From positions 186,001-250,000 of the forward strand of contig NZ_WPCV01000004.1 in the NCBI RefSeq assembly GCF_018035235.1: a stretch of 64,000 nucleotides of DNA, written 5' to 3'. Below, piece after piece: positions 56,347 through 64,000 of this stretch. A model generated the notes under the pieces. It saw nothing but the letters and a program-made list of their open reading frames with translations. It was not told where the DNA came from and ran no database searches. Within the stretch, counting starts at the first letter, position 1; every line of letters begins with the position of its first letter. Made by a program: the position numbers and the translations under genes. This DNA is from Citrobacter sp. On2M. Lineage in GTDB: Bacteria; Pseudomonadota; Gammaproteobacteria; Enterobacterales; Enterobacteriaceae.

Positions 56347-56380
56347 CTATGCGCAGGATTTCATGATTCGAACCTGCAGC

Positions 56381-56470
56381 AGGTTCGGGTCGAACGAAGT
56401 GAGACAACGGAGCCGTTTACGGCGATGGCCCGAAGGGCGAGCGTAGCGAGTCATCCTGCACGCCCCACCA
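56381..56470 (+). repeat. tRNA-end repeat C
   Basis: A diverged third unit: AGGTTCGGGTCGAACGAAG, then GGCCCGAAGGGCGAGCGTAG and TCATCCTGCACGCCCCACCA. It again ends in a copy of the preceding tRNA's 3' end (GC type). It is preceded by ATTCGAACCTGC, the reverse complement of the tRNA T arm. Confidence 0.7.
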
Positions 56471-56474
56471 GTGT

Positions 56475-56501
56475 AAAAAAGCGCCCTAAAGGCGCTTTTT
56501 T
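56475..56501 (+). terminator. tRNA operon terminator, second copy
   Basis: Repeats the first terminator (AAAAAAGCGCC-CTAAA-GGCGCTTTTTT) and its flanks (GTGTAA before, GCTAT after). The tRNA end plus terminator has therefore been duplicated as a unit. Confidence 0.88.
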
Positions 56502-56603
56502 GCTATCTGCGATTTAAAAGATTTGAACCTGCAGGCCCGCAGGTCGCCATCCGGCACTCATCACTCGCAATTATTGTGACTTTTCTGCGCCAATCCGCTA
56601 TCT

Positions 56604-56621
56604 TGTTTAGCATATAAAACA
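56604..56621 (+). promoter_or_regulatory. NadR operator of nadA
   Basis: TGTTTA-GCATAT-AAAACA matches the NadR box TGTTTA-N6-TAAACA at 11 of 12 bases, at the expected distance upstream of nadA. NadR represses NAD synthesis genes when NAD is plentiful. Confidence 0.82.
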
Positions 56622-56694
56622 ATTCAAACCGAATATGGCGTGCGTTACGCTTTTAATCGGTTAATTCGTTAAGCCAGTAAAACGAGAAAGCAAG

Positions 56695-57738
56695 ATGAGC
56701 GTGATGTTTGATCCAGAAGCAGCAATTTATCCGTTTCCGCCGAAGCCAGGGCCGCTGAGTGTGGATGAAAAGCAATTTTATCGTGAAAAAATCAAGCGCC
56801 TGTTGAAAGAGCGTGATGCCGTTATGGTCGCGCACTATTACACCGATCCTGAAATTCAGCAATTGGCCGAAGAGACCGGTGGCTGTATTTCTGATTCTCT
56901 GGAAATGGCGCGGTTCGGTGCAAAACACCCAGCTTCTACGCTGCTGGTTGCGGGCGTGAGGTTTATGGGAGAAACCGCCAAAATTCTCAGCCCGGAAAAG
57001 ACTATCCTTATGCCAACCTTACAGGCGGAATGTTCATTAGATCTGGGCTGTCCGATAGACGCGTTCAGCGCATTCTGCGACGCGCATCCGGATCGTACCG
57101 TGGTGGTTTACGCCAATACTTCAGCCGCCGTTAAAGCTCGTGCTGACTGGGTCGTGACCTCCAGTATCGCGGTTGAACTTATTGAGTATCTTGATAGCTT
57201 AGGTGAAAAAATCATCTGGGCTCCGGACAGACATCTGGGTAACTACGTGCAGAAACAAACCGGCGCAGATGTGCTCTGCTGGCAGGGGGCCTGTATTGTC
57301 CACGACGAGTTTAAAACCCAGGCTTTAACGCGCATGAAAGGACTGTACCCTGATGCTGCGGTGCTGGTGCACCCGGAGTCACCTCAGTCTATCGTTGATA
57401 TGGCCGATGCGGTTGGCTCAACCAGTCAGCTCATCACCGCAGCTAAATCGTTACCGCATAAGCAGCTGATTGTGGCGACTGACCGGGGCATTTTTTACAA
57501 AATGCAGCAGGCCGTTCCGGATAAAGAGCTGCTTGAAGCTCCAACGGCTGGCGAGGGGGCCACCTGTCGTAGCTGCGCGCATTGTCCATGGATGGCGATG
57601 AACGGCCTCAAGGCGATTGCTGAGGGGCTGGAGTATGGCGGCGCGGCGCATGAAATACATGTTGATCACGCGCTGCGAGAAGGGGCATTGTTGCCATTAA
57701 ATCGTATGTTGGAATTTGCGGCTACACTACGAGCTTAA
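56695..57738 (+). CDS. nadA: Quinolinate synthase
   Basis: A 347-residue [4Fe-4S] enzyme that condenses iminoaspartate with dihydroxyacetone phosphate to quinolinate in NAD synthesis. The three cluster cysteines lie in [24 protein letters not shown] and [13 protein letters not shown]. Length equals that of E. coli. ATG 56695 follows AAAGCAAG. pnuC is 27 bases downstream in the same operon, as in E. coli. Confidence 0.98.
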   Translation: MSVMFDPEAAIYPFPPKPGPLSVDEKQFYREKIKRLLKERDAVMVAHYYTDPEIQQLAEETGGCISDSLEMARFGAKHPASTLLVAGVRFMGETAKILSPEKTILMPTLQAECSLDLGCPIDAFSAFCDAHPDRTVVVYANTSAAVKARADWVVTSSIAVELIEYLDSLGEKIIWAPDRHLGNYVQKQTGADVLCWQGACIVHDEFKTQALTRMKGLYPDAAVLVHPESPQSIVDMADAVGSTSQLITAAKSLPHKQLIVATDRGIFYKMQQAVPDKELLEAPTAGEGATCRSCAHCPWMAMNGLKAIAEGLEYGGAAHEIHVDHALREGALLPLNRMLEFAATLRA

Positions 57739-57765
57739 TACTTTATTTTTGCTCTGGGGGAAAAG

Positions 57766-58485
57766 ATGGACTTTTTTAGCACGCAGAACATTCTGGTACA
57801 TATTCCGATTGGCGCAGGTGGTTACGATCTATCGTGGATCGAAGCCGTGGGGACGATCGCCGGGTTGCTGTGTATTGGCCTGGCGAGTCTTGAGAAAATC
57901 AGCAATTACGTTTTCGGTCTGATAAACGTCACGCTGTTTGCGATTATCTTCTTTCAGATCCAGCTTTATGCCAGCCTGTTGCTGCAAGTCTTTTTCTTTG
58001 CCGCCAATATCTACGGTTGGTATGCCTGGTCCCGGCAAACCAACCAGCATGAAGCGGAACTGAAAATTCGCTGGCTGCCGTTGCCAAAAGCGATCGGCTG
58101 GCTGGCGGCTTGTGTGGTGGCGATCGGCCTGATGTCGGTCTATATCGATCCGGTCTTTGCGTTGCTGACTCGTATTGCGGTCAACATAATGCAGGCATTG
58201 GGACTGCAGGTTGCTGTGCCTGAACTGCAACCCGATGCATTCCCGTTCTGGGACTCCTGCATGATGGTGCTTTCGATTGCGGCGATGATCCTGATGACGC
58301 GCAAATACGTTGAAAACTGGCTGCTGTGGGTGATCATCAACGTAATCAGCGTGGTGATCTTTGCCCTGCAAGGCGTATATGCCATGTCGCTGGAATATAT
58401 GATCCTGACGGTTATCGCCCTCAACGGGAGCAGGATGTGGATCAACAGTGCGCGTGAGCGAGGTTCCCACGCGCTGTCTCATTAA
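57766..58485 (+). CDS. pnuC: Nicotinamide riboside transporter PnuC
   Basis: A 239-residue membrane protein with seven helices. Family motifs include [31 protein letters not shown] (about 77-90) and [21 protein letters not shown], which line the nicotinamide riboside site. It works by facilitated diffusion, trapped by NadR kinase activity. GGGGGAAAAG precedes the ATG. It converges on zitB with a 4-base overlap. Confidence 0.97.
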   Translation: MDFFSTQNILVHIPIGAGGYDLSWIEAVGTIAGLLCIGLASLEKISNYVFGLINVTLFAIIFFQIQLYASLLLQVFFFAANIYGWYAWSRQTNQHEAELKIRWLPLPKAIGWLAACVVAIGLMSVYIDPVFALLTRIAVNIMQALGLQVAVPELQPDAFPFWDSCMMVLSIAAMILMTRKYVENWLLWVIINVISVVIFALQGVYAMSLEYMILTVIALNGSRMWINSARERGSHALSH

Positions 58486-59423
58486 TGGTGATGATGTGAA
58501 TGGCCGGACACGCCCTGATACAGGTGGCAGTCCGGTCCATTGCACGGCTGATACTCCATCTGAATCGTCGCGTGTTCAATCTGGTAATGATGAATAAGGA
58601 AGTGCTGAATACGCTCCAGCAGCGCATCATGATCGTGCGGCGGGATCACCTGCACATGCAGCGTCATTACCGGCTTTTCTCCCACCATCCAGACGTGGAC
58701 ATGGTGCACATTGCGGACTTCGGGAATATCCCGGCTGAGATGGCGCTGCAGTGCGGCGATATCCAGCGCCAGCGGAGCCCCTTCCAGTAATTCGTTGACG
58801 CTATCTTTTAATAATCGCCAGGCGCTGCGCAGCACCAGTACGGATACCAAAATTGAGAGGATCGGGTCCGCAGGCGTCCAGCCCGTCCAGATAATAATCA
58901 ACGCAGCGATGATTGCCCCGACCGAGCCGAGTAAATCGCCCATCACATGCAGCGCTGCGGCACGGACGTTCAAATTTTTCTCTTCGCTGCCGCGATGTAA
59001 AACCCAAAAAGCAAGCACGTTGGCCAGTAAACCCGCGACAGCAATAACCATCATCATGCCGCCCGCCACGGGACGAGGTGTCTGGAAGCGCTCAATCGCC
59101 TCCCAGACGATTAAAATGGTGATAACGACCAATGCGATGGCATTAACGAATGCGGCCAGCGTCGTGAGCCTCAGCCAGCCGAAGGTGTGGCGTATTGTGG
59201 GTGGGCGACGGGAAAACTGAACGGCCAACAGCGCAAAAAGCAGCGCTGCCGCATCCGTAAGCATATGCCCGGCGTCGGCCAGCAAGGCCAGTGAGCCTGA
59301 AAGTATTCCGCCCACCACTTCGACCAACATAAATCCGGCGGTAATGCAGAATGCGAACATCAGTCGGCGGGCGTTATTGTCTTTGGGTTGCTCAGAGGAA
59401 GTATGAGTATGTACGTGCGCCAT
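58482..59423 (-). CDS. zitB: Zinc exporter ZitB (CDF family)
   Basis: A 313-residue cation diffusion facilitator with six membrane helices. The zinc-site Asp/His residues are in [21 protein letters not shown] (core DAGHMLTDA, about 51-59) and [13 protein letters not shown] (about 160). His-rich tails occur at both ends (HVHTHTS and GHSHHHH). The cytoplasmic domain has [16 protein letters not shown]. It exports zinc by proton antiport. The gene converges on pnuC, and is upstream of ybgS on the same strand order. Confidence 0.96.
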   Translation of the reverse strand: MAHVHTHTSSEQPKDNNARRLMFAFCITAGFMLVEVVGGILSGSLALLADAGHMLTDAAALLFALLAVQFSRRPPTIRHTFGWLRLTTLAAFVNAIALVVITILIVWEAIERFQTPRPVAGGMMMVIAVAGLLANVLAFWVLHRGSEEKNLNVRAAALHVMGDLLGSVGAIIAALIIIWTGWTPADPILSILVSVLVLRSAWRLLKDSVNELLEGAPLALDIAALQRHLSRDIPEVRNVHHVHVWMVGEKPVMTLHVQVIPPHDHDALLERIQHFLIHHYQIEHATIQMEYQPCNGPDCHLYQGVSGHSHHHH

Positions 59424-59490
59424 TATGCCATCCCTTTGTTATTCTCATCTTTACTGTATGCCATCATACCGTTTTTGGGATGATAAAATT

Positions 59491-59513
59491 AAAAAGGAGA
59501 GCTAATGCTCTCC
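59491..59513 (-). terminator. ybgS terminator
   Basis: On the minus strand GGAGAGC-ATTA-GCTCTCC is followed by TTTTT, about 23 bases after the ybgS stop. Confidence 0.85.
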
Positions 59514-59536
59514 CGTTATTAGCTTTATTTTCAGCG

Positions 59537-59911
59537 TTACTGCGTGGTGCCGTCAGTTTTGGTATCAACATCATTGTTGATGCCGTTTCCAGTCTCAACC
59601 TTCTTGTTCACATCAGGACAGCGACCGTCCTTACACATAGTGTTTTTGTGCATCTCGTCTTTGGTCATCCCCTCATGGTTCATTGATGAACCGTTCGGGT
59701 GCAGCATCGTGCCACCTGAATTCACGTTATTGTTGTCGACATTATTCGGCGCTACGTTTTCGCGAGCGTCTGGTGCTACCTGACCGGCATCTGCTGAGGA
59801 ATTTGCCTGGCCATTATTGGACTGCGAGTTGGTTTCAGCGGCCAGCGCTGCACCGCTGGCGAGGCTGAGGGTAGCAGTAAGAAAGAGTGAAGCCAGCTTA
59901 GTCATATGCAT
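59537..59911 (-). CDS. ybgS: YbgS-like periplasmic protein
   Basis: A 124-residue small protein with a signal peptide ([24 protein letters not shown], cleavage near residue 24; core [17 protein letters not shown]). The mature part is low-complexity, rich in Asn, Asp, Gln and Gly ([19 protein letters not shown]), with a short [12 protein letters not shown] motif holding two Cys. E. coli YbgS is alike and often called homeobox-like by automatic annotation, which has no support in sequence. The function is unknown. Confidence 0.9.
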   Translation of the reverse strand: MHMTKLASLFLTATLSLASGAALAAETNSQSNNGQANSSADAGQVAPDARENVAPNNVDNNNVNSGGTMLHPNGSSMNHEGMTKDEMHKNTMCKDGRCPDVNKKVETGNGINNDVDTKTDGTTQ

Positions 59912-60228
59912 AATATGCTCCTGTTAAGGTCGATATGTCGGATAACGTCTTCCAACAGTGCATGTGCCAGTTACATCATCAATACGTGGTTAATCGTTTT
60001 GCTTTGGAAATTAAAACCAGCATACAATCTTGAAATCTATGAAAATTTAAGATGTTACAGTTAGAAATTGTAGTCTGGATCTCATTTTTCGCTACATTAT
60101 TGCGTTTTTTTACCAGATTCCAGGATTAATCCGTCCAAAGTGTAAAACCCCGTTTACACCTTATGACTGAAGATATAGATTGGATGGATTGCATTCATTT
60201 ATATAAGTATGGCAACGCTGGAATAATC
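59912..60228. promoter_or_regulatory. ybgS-aroG divergent control region
   Basis: A 317-base gap with no gene. It contains a TyrR box near aroG and the aroG promoter; the left half carries the ybgS promoter. An open frame upstream of aroG (from 60163) is only an extension of the aroG frame. Confidence 0.6.
60141..60158 (+). promoter_or_regulatory. TyrR box of aroG
   Basis: TGTAAA-ACCCCG-TTTACA is a perfect TyrR consensus palindrome (TGTAAA-N6-TTTACA). In E. coli, TyrR with phenylalanine or tryptophan represses aroG. Confidence 0.9.
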
Positions 60229-61281
60229 ATGAATTATCAGAACGACGATTTACGCATCAAAGAGATCAACGAGTTATTACCGCCAGTCGCACTGCTGGAA
60301 AAATTCCCCGCTACTGAAAATGCCGCAAATACGGTGGCTCATGCCCGTAAGGCAATTCATAAAATTCTGAAAGGGAACGACGATCGCCTGTTAGTGGTGA
60401 TTGGGCCGTGCTCTATTCATGATCCGGCTGCCGCCAAAGAGTACGCCACTCGCCTGCTGGCGCTGCGCGAAGAGTTAAAAGGCGAGCTTGAAATTGTCAT
60501 GCGAGTCTATTTCGAAAAGCCGCGTACCACCGTCGGCTGGAAGGGGCTTATCAACGATCCGCACATGGACAATAGCTTCCAGATCAACGATGGACTGCGC
60601 ATTGCGCGTAAACTGCTGTTGGATATCAACGACAGCGGATTGCCAGCTGCAGGTGAATTCCTCGATATGATCACGCCGCAATATCTTGCCGACCTGATGA
60701 GTTGGGGCGCTATTGGAGCACGTACCACTGAGTCTCAGGTGCACCGCGAACTGGCATCTGGTCTGTCCTGCCCGGTTGGCTTTAAAAACGGTACTGATGG
60801 CACGATCAAAGTTGCGATTGATGCAATCAACGCCGCAGGGGCACCACACTGCTTCCTGTCTGTGACCAAATGGGGTCATTCGGCGATCGTGAATACCAGC
60901 GGTAATGGTGATTGCCATATCATTCTGCGCGGTGGCAAAGAGCCGAACTACAGCGCTCAGCATGTTGCCGACGTGAAAGAAGGTCTGATTAAAGCAGGGC
61001 TCTCTGCGCAAGTGATGATCGACTTTAGCCATGCCAACTCCAGCAAGCAGTTCAAAAAGCAGATGGATGTTGCGAAAGATGTTTGCGGGCAAGTTGCTGG
61101 TGGTGAAAAAGCGATTATTGGCGTGATGATCGAAAGCCATCTGGTCGAGGGTAATCAGAACCCGGATAGCGGCGAACCGCTGACCTACGGTAAGAGCATC
61201 ACCGACGCCTGCATTGGCTGGGAAGATACTGATGCGGTGTTACGTCAACTGGCGGATGCGGTAAAAGCGCGCCGCGGTTAA
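60229..61281 (+). CDS. aroG: DAHP synthase, phenylalanine-sensitive
   Basis: A 350-residue class I enzyme that joins phosphoenolpyruvate and erythrose 4-phosphate as the first step of aromatic amino acid synthesis. Active-site motifs are VVIGPCSIHDP (metal Cys, about 56-66), RTTVGWKGLINDPHMD, ARTTESQ and MIDFSHANSSKQ. It is closest in sequence to AroG rather than AroF or AroH. The correct start is ATG 60229 (NYQNDDLRIKEIN); the 372-codon frame is too long by 22. Confidence 0.97.
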   Translation: MNYQNDDLRIKEINELLPPVALLEKFPATENAANTVAHARKAIHKILKGNDDRLLVVIGPCSIHDPAAAKEYATRLLALREELKGELEIVMRVYFEKPRTTVGWKGLINDPHMDNSFQINDGLRIARKLLLDINDSGLPAAGEFLDMITPQYLADLMSWGAIGARTTESQVHRELASGLSCPVGFKNGTDGTIKVAIDAINAAGAPHCFLSVTKWGHSAIVNTSGNGDCHIILRGGKEPNYSAQHVADVKEGLIKAGLSAQVMIDFSHANSSKQFKKQMDVAKDVCGQVAGGEKAIIGVMIESHLVEGNQNPDSGEPLTYGKSITDACIGWEDTDAVLRQLADAVKARRG

Positions 61282-61308
61282 ACGTTAGCCTACCAGAAAG
61301 ATAAAAAA

Positions 61309-61332
61309 AGCGCGGATAGTCCGCGCTTTTTT
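61309..61332. terminator. Bidirectional terminator, aroG / gpmA
   Basis: GCGCGGA-TAG-TCCGCGC flanked by A-run on the left and TTTTTT on the right, so it can end both converging transcripts. Confidence 0.92.
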
Positions 61333-61348
61333 ATGCGACACGCAGAAA

Positions 61349-62101
61349 TTACTTCGCTTTACCCTGGTTCGCAACGGCAGCTGCTTTTGCGGCGATCTCG
61401 TCAGCGTTACCCAGATAATAGTGTTTGATTGGTTTGAAGTTTTCGTCGAACTCATACACCAGTGGTACACCCGTCGGGATGTTCAGTTCGAGGATCTCAT
61501 CTTCGCCCATGTTATCCAGGTATTTCACCAGCGCACGCAGGGAGTTACCGTGAGCGGCGATAATCACTCGCTCACCGCTTTTCATGCGCGGCAGGATGGT
61601 TTCATTCCAGTAAGGGATAACGCGATCGATGGTCAGCGCCAGGCTTTCGGTAACCGGTAACTCGTTGTCGGTCAGCGTCGCATAACGCGGATCATGACCC
61701 GGATAGCGTTCGTCATCTTTAGTCAGTTCCGGTGGGGTGACCGCAAAGCCGCGACGCCATTGCTTAACCTGCTCGTCACCGTATTTTTCCGCAGTTTCCG
61801 CTTTGTTCAGCCCCTGCAGCGCGCCGTAATGACGTTCATTCAGTTTCCAGGATTTCTCAACTGGCAGCCAGGCCTGATCCAGTTCATCCAGTACGTTCCA
61901 CAGGGTGTGGATGGCACGTTTCAGCACAGAGGTATATGCAAAATCGAAGCTATAGCCTTCCTCTTTCAACAGTTTACCTGCTGCTTTCGCTTCGCCCACG
62001 CCTTTCTCGGACAGATCAACGTCATACCAACCGGTAAAACGGTTCTCCTTGTTCCACTGACTTTCACCGTGACGTACCAGAACCAGCTTAGTTACAGCCA
62101 T
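61349..62101 (-). CDS. gpmA: 2,3-bisphosphoglycerate-dependent phosphoglycerate mutase
   Basis: A 250-residue glycolytic enzyme. The phosphohistidine motif [19 protein letters not shown] (core RHGESQWN, about 10-17), [29 protein letters not shown] and [18 protein letters not shown] (second His) are all present. ATG 62101 ([11 protein letters not shown]) follows AGGAGTGAGTGT; the longer frame to 62122 is not used. It has a Fur box upstream, as in E. coli. Confidence 0.97.
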   Translation of the reverse strand: MAVTKLVLVRHGESQWNKENRFTGWYDVDLSEKGVGEAKAAGKLLKEEGYSFDFAYTSVLKRAIHTLWNVLDELDQAWLPVEKSWKLNERHYGALQGLNKAETAEKYGDEQVKQWRRGFAVTPPELTKDDERYPGHDPRYATLTDNELPVTESLALTIDRVIPYWNETILPRMKSGERVIIAAHGNSLRALVKYLDNMGEDEILELNIPTGVPLVYEFDENFKPIKHYYLGNADEIAAKAAAVANQGKAK

Positions 62102-62126
62102 ACACTCACTCCTATAAATCATATTG

Positions 62127-62145
62127 AATGATAATAATTCTCATT
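62127..62145 (-). promoter_or_regulatory. Fur box upstream of gpmA
   Basis: AATGATAATAATTCTCATT fits the 19-base Fur consensus (GATAATGATAATCATTATC) at most positions and lies about 26 bases upstream of the gpmA start codon. gpmA is iron-regulated by Fur in E. coli. Confidence 0.75.
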
Positions 62146-62290
62146 ATATTGCCGTAATGCGTCAGCGGCAATCCTTACGCATAACCATAGCGAAAATAGC
62201 GCCACAGTGTAAGGTTCTTGTGAACTCAAGGTTGCGATTTTGTCTTTGAACGGTGGGGATTTGAACGGTTCTACTGTGATAAACAAGCAA

Positions 62291-62320
62291 CAGGCCCGAT
62301 TCGTTACGTCATCGGGCCTG
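62291..62320 (-). terminator. Hairpin after galM
   Basis: CAGGCCCGAT (62291-62300) pairs with ATCGGGCCTG (62311-62320). On the minus strand it is followed by TTGCTTGTTT, a weak T-run. It probably ends the gal operon transcript. Confidence 0.7.
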
Positions 62321-62333
62321 GGAGGGGGAACGA

Positions 62334-63374
62334 TTAAGCTGGTATAAACCGGTATTCCGTCACGCTGGTGTACTCTTCGCCAGGACGCAGGAAGCAGTCT
62401 GGCTGCGGCCATTCCGGATGGTTCGGGCTGTCCGGCAGGAACTCGCTTTCCAGCGCCAGACCTTGCCAGTCGGCGTAGGCGTCAGGACCACGGGATGGCG
62501 TACCGCCGAGGAAATTTCCGGAATAAAACTGCAAAGCCGGGGCAGAGGTGTAGACCTCCATCTGCAGTTTTTCATCCTGTGACCACAGATTCGCGATCGG
62601 TTTGCGGCTATCGCCTTGCGCCTGTAGCAAGAAAGCGTGATCGTAACCTTTTACTTTCCGCTGATCGTCATCGGCCAAAAATTCGCTGTCGATAACTTTC
62701 GCCACGCGGAAATCGAACGCGGTACCAGCCACCGGCTTCAGTCCGTCGTGTGGGATACCCATTTCATCCACCGGCAAGTACTCGTCAGCGAAGATCTGCA
62801 GCTTATGTTGACGGACATCGGTTGTATCACCGTCGAGGTTGAAATAAACGTGGTTGGTAAGATTCACCGGACAGGGCTTATCGACCGTGGCGCGGTAGGT
62901 GATCGAAATACGATTATCGTCAGTAAGGCGATACTGCGCGGTCGCGCAAAGATGGCCAGGAAAGCCCTGGTCGCCATCTTCAGACGTTAGGGCGAACAGC
63001 ACCTGACGGTCATTCTGATTGACTATCTGCCAGCGACGTTTGTCGAAACCGTCCGGCCCGCCGTGCAGCTGGTTGTTGCCCTGGCTTGGTATTAATTCAA
63101 CGGTTTCACCGGCAAAAGTATAGCGGCTGTTGGCGATACGGTTAGCGTAGCGACCAATCGACGCCCCCAGAAATGCAGCCTGTTCCGGATATTGTTCCGG
63201 GCTGGCGCACCCGAGTAATGCTTCGCGCACGCTACCATCGCTCAGCGGAATACGCGCAGAGAGCAGGGTCGCGCCCCAGTCCATCAGCGTGACCACCATC
63301 CCTGCGTCATTGCGCAGGGTAATCAGGCGAAACGGCTGACCGTCCGGAGCCTGCACAGGGATTTCGTTTAACAT
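62334..63374 (-). CDS. galM: Galactose mutarotase (aldose 1-epimerase)
   Basis: A 346-residue enzyme that interconverts alpha- and beta-D-galactose, the last gene of the gal operon. It has the [16 protein letters not shown] region with catalytic His (about 100), [14 protein letters not shown] with the second His (about 171-184), and [17 protein letters not shown] with the catalytic Glu near 305. It overlaps the galK stop by 7 bases (ATGTTAA), so translation is coupled. Confidence 0.97.
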   Translation of the reverse strand: MLNEIPVQAPDGQPFRLITLRNDAGMVVTLMDWGATLLSARIPLSDGSVREALLGCASPEQYPEQAAFLGASIGRYANRIANSRYTFAGETVELIPSQGNNQLHGGPDGFDKRRWQIVNQNDRQVLFALTSEDGDQGFPGHLCATAQYRLTDDNRISITYRATVDKPCPVNLTNHVYFNLDGDTTDVRQHKLQIFADEYLPVDEMGIPHDGLKPVAGTAFDFRVAKVIDSEFLADDDQRKVKGYDHAFLLQAQGDSRKPIANLWSQDEKLQMEVYTSAPALQFYSGNFLGGTPSRGPDAYADWQGLALESEFLPDSPNHPEWPQPDCFLRPGEEYTSVTEYRFIPA

Positions 63375-64000
63375 TGTCCGGCTCCTTGTGAAGGTTTGCA
63401 GACGTAGAATGTTTCTTTGATACCGGTTTTTGCTTCGTATTGCTCAGCGACAGCTTGTTGCACGGCAGGCACCAGATCTTGCGGGATCAGCGCCACGATG
63501 CAGCCGCCGAAGCCGCCGCCAGTCATACGTACACCACCTTTATCGCCGATGGTCGCTTTGACAATTTCAACCAGCGTATCAATTTGTGGCACGGTGATTT
63601 CAAAGTCATCGCGCATTGAGGCGTGAGATTCCGCCATCAATTGTCCCATACGCAGCAGGTCGCCTTTTTCCAACGCCTGCGCGGCTTCAACGGTACGCGC
63701 ATTTTCCGTGATGACGTGGCGGACGCGTTTGGCGACAATCGGATCCAGCTCGTGGGCGACAGCGTTAAATGCTTCAAGACTGACATCACGCAGTGCCGGT
63801 TGCTGGAAGAAACGTGCGCCGGTTTCACACTGTTCGCGACGGGTGTTGTACTCGCTGCCGACCAACGTGCGTTTAAAGTTGCTATTGATGATCACCACCG
63901 CCACACCTTCCGGCATGGAGACAGCTTTGGTGCCCAACGTACGGCAGTCGATCAGTAGCGCATGATCTTTCTTGCCAAGCGCGGAGATCAGCTGATCCAT
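63368..64000 (-). CDS. galK: Galactokinase, C-terminal part
   Basis: The 3' 210 codons of a GHMP-family kinase that phosphorylates galactose at C1; the 5' part lies beyond the window's right edge. Full-length GalK is 382 residues, so about 45% is missing. It opens at an internal Met ([19 protein letters not shown]), which is not the real start. The third GHMP motif [15 protein letters not shown] is visible near the end, and the C-terminus KPSQGAGQC matches E. coli. Confidence 0.97.
   Translation of the reverse strand: MDQLISALGKKDHALLIDCRTLGTKAVSMPEGVAVVIINSNFKRTLVGSEYNTRREQCETGARFFQQPALRDVSLEAFNAVAHELDPIVAKRVRHVITENARTVEAAQALEKGDLLRMGQLMAESHASMRDDFEITVPQIDTLVEIVKATIGDKGGVRMTGGGFGGCIVALIPQDLVPAVQQAVAEQYEAKTGIKETFYVCKPSQGAGQC

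Noticed and set aside
56254-56517. An 87-codon frame running through the last tRNA-Lys and its terminators
   Set aside because: It overlaps a tRNA and two terminators and repeats itself because of the duplicated segment.

Overview
The window is a chromosomal segment of an enteric bacterium, most likely Citrobacter (C. freundii complex). The core genes (gltA, sdhCDAB, sucABCD, cydABX-ybgE, ybgC-tolQRAB-pal-cpoB, the lys/val tRNAs, nadA-pnuC, zitB, aroG, gpmA, galM/galK) are near-identical in product and order to the E. coli 16-17 minute region. The loci between them differ from E. coli K-12. The genus call is inference from synteny and protein similarity; no database was searched.

Layout. 1-1659: end of a DUF979 membrane protein, pcp, nei. 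1662-7854: an accessory saccharide locus with an AraC regulator, DUF2264, a LacY-type symporter, a GH88 unsaturated glucuronyl hydrolase and a KdgM-type porin. It looks built to import and split unsaturated uronide oligosaccharides. 7874-8911: abrB. 9034-11830: an antibacterial effector island. Read on the minus strand, it holds a type VI secretion Hcp protein fused to a pyocin-like region and a colicin-E-type HNH DNase, followed by an intact immunity gene, a frameshifted second immunity gene and a DUF2251 gene with one internal stop. The effector itself is interrupted by a single in-frame TGA at codon 31. 12050-23892: divergent gltA and sdhCDAB-sucABCD, with an ERIC element and other repeats, ending in an SdhX-like 3' UTR RNA.

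23902-30662: a leftward eight-gene operon. It carries the 3-oxo-tetronate kinase/decarboxylase/isomerase set and its DeoR regulator, plus a BASS transporter, a DUF849 enzyme, a GlcG-like protein and an Asp/Glu-racemase-like protein. 31020-45200: a B12-linked glutamate catabolism region. It holds a PocR-type regulator, a stand-alone SUMT (cobA), a LysR regulator, a corrinoid adenosyltransferase, a class I fumarase (probable mesaconase), a periplasmic glutaminase, a DAACS glutamate/dicarboxylate carrier, DUF4387, an AtuA-like protein, methylaspartate ammonia-lyase and the three glutamate mutase genes. Together they suggest glutamine to glutamate to 3-methylaspartate to mesaconate to citramalate. 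In E. coli K-12 this interval (sucD to cydA) carries mng genes instead.

45201-46418 is a 1.2 kb AT-rich gene-free region with two FNR sites ahead of cydA. 46419-55454 is the cyd and tol-pal block. 55541-56501 is a tRNA operon (Lys-Val-Lys-Lys-Lys) with repeats that duplicate the tRNA 3' end. 56604-64000 is nadA-pnuC, zitB, ybgS, aroG, gpmA, galM and the 3' part of galK, with clear NadR, TyrR and Fur sites.

The most unusual items are the broken Hcp-DNase effector island, the variant oxo-tetronate operon without its usual dehydrogenase, the AtuA/DUF4387 pair inside the methylaspartate operon, and the tRNA-end repeats whose acceptor variant matches the preceding tRNA.
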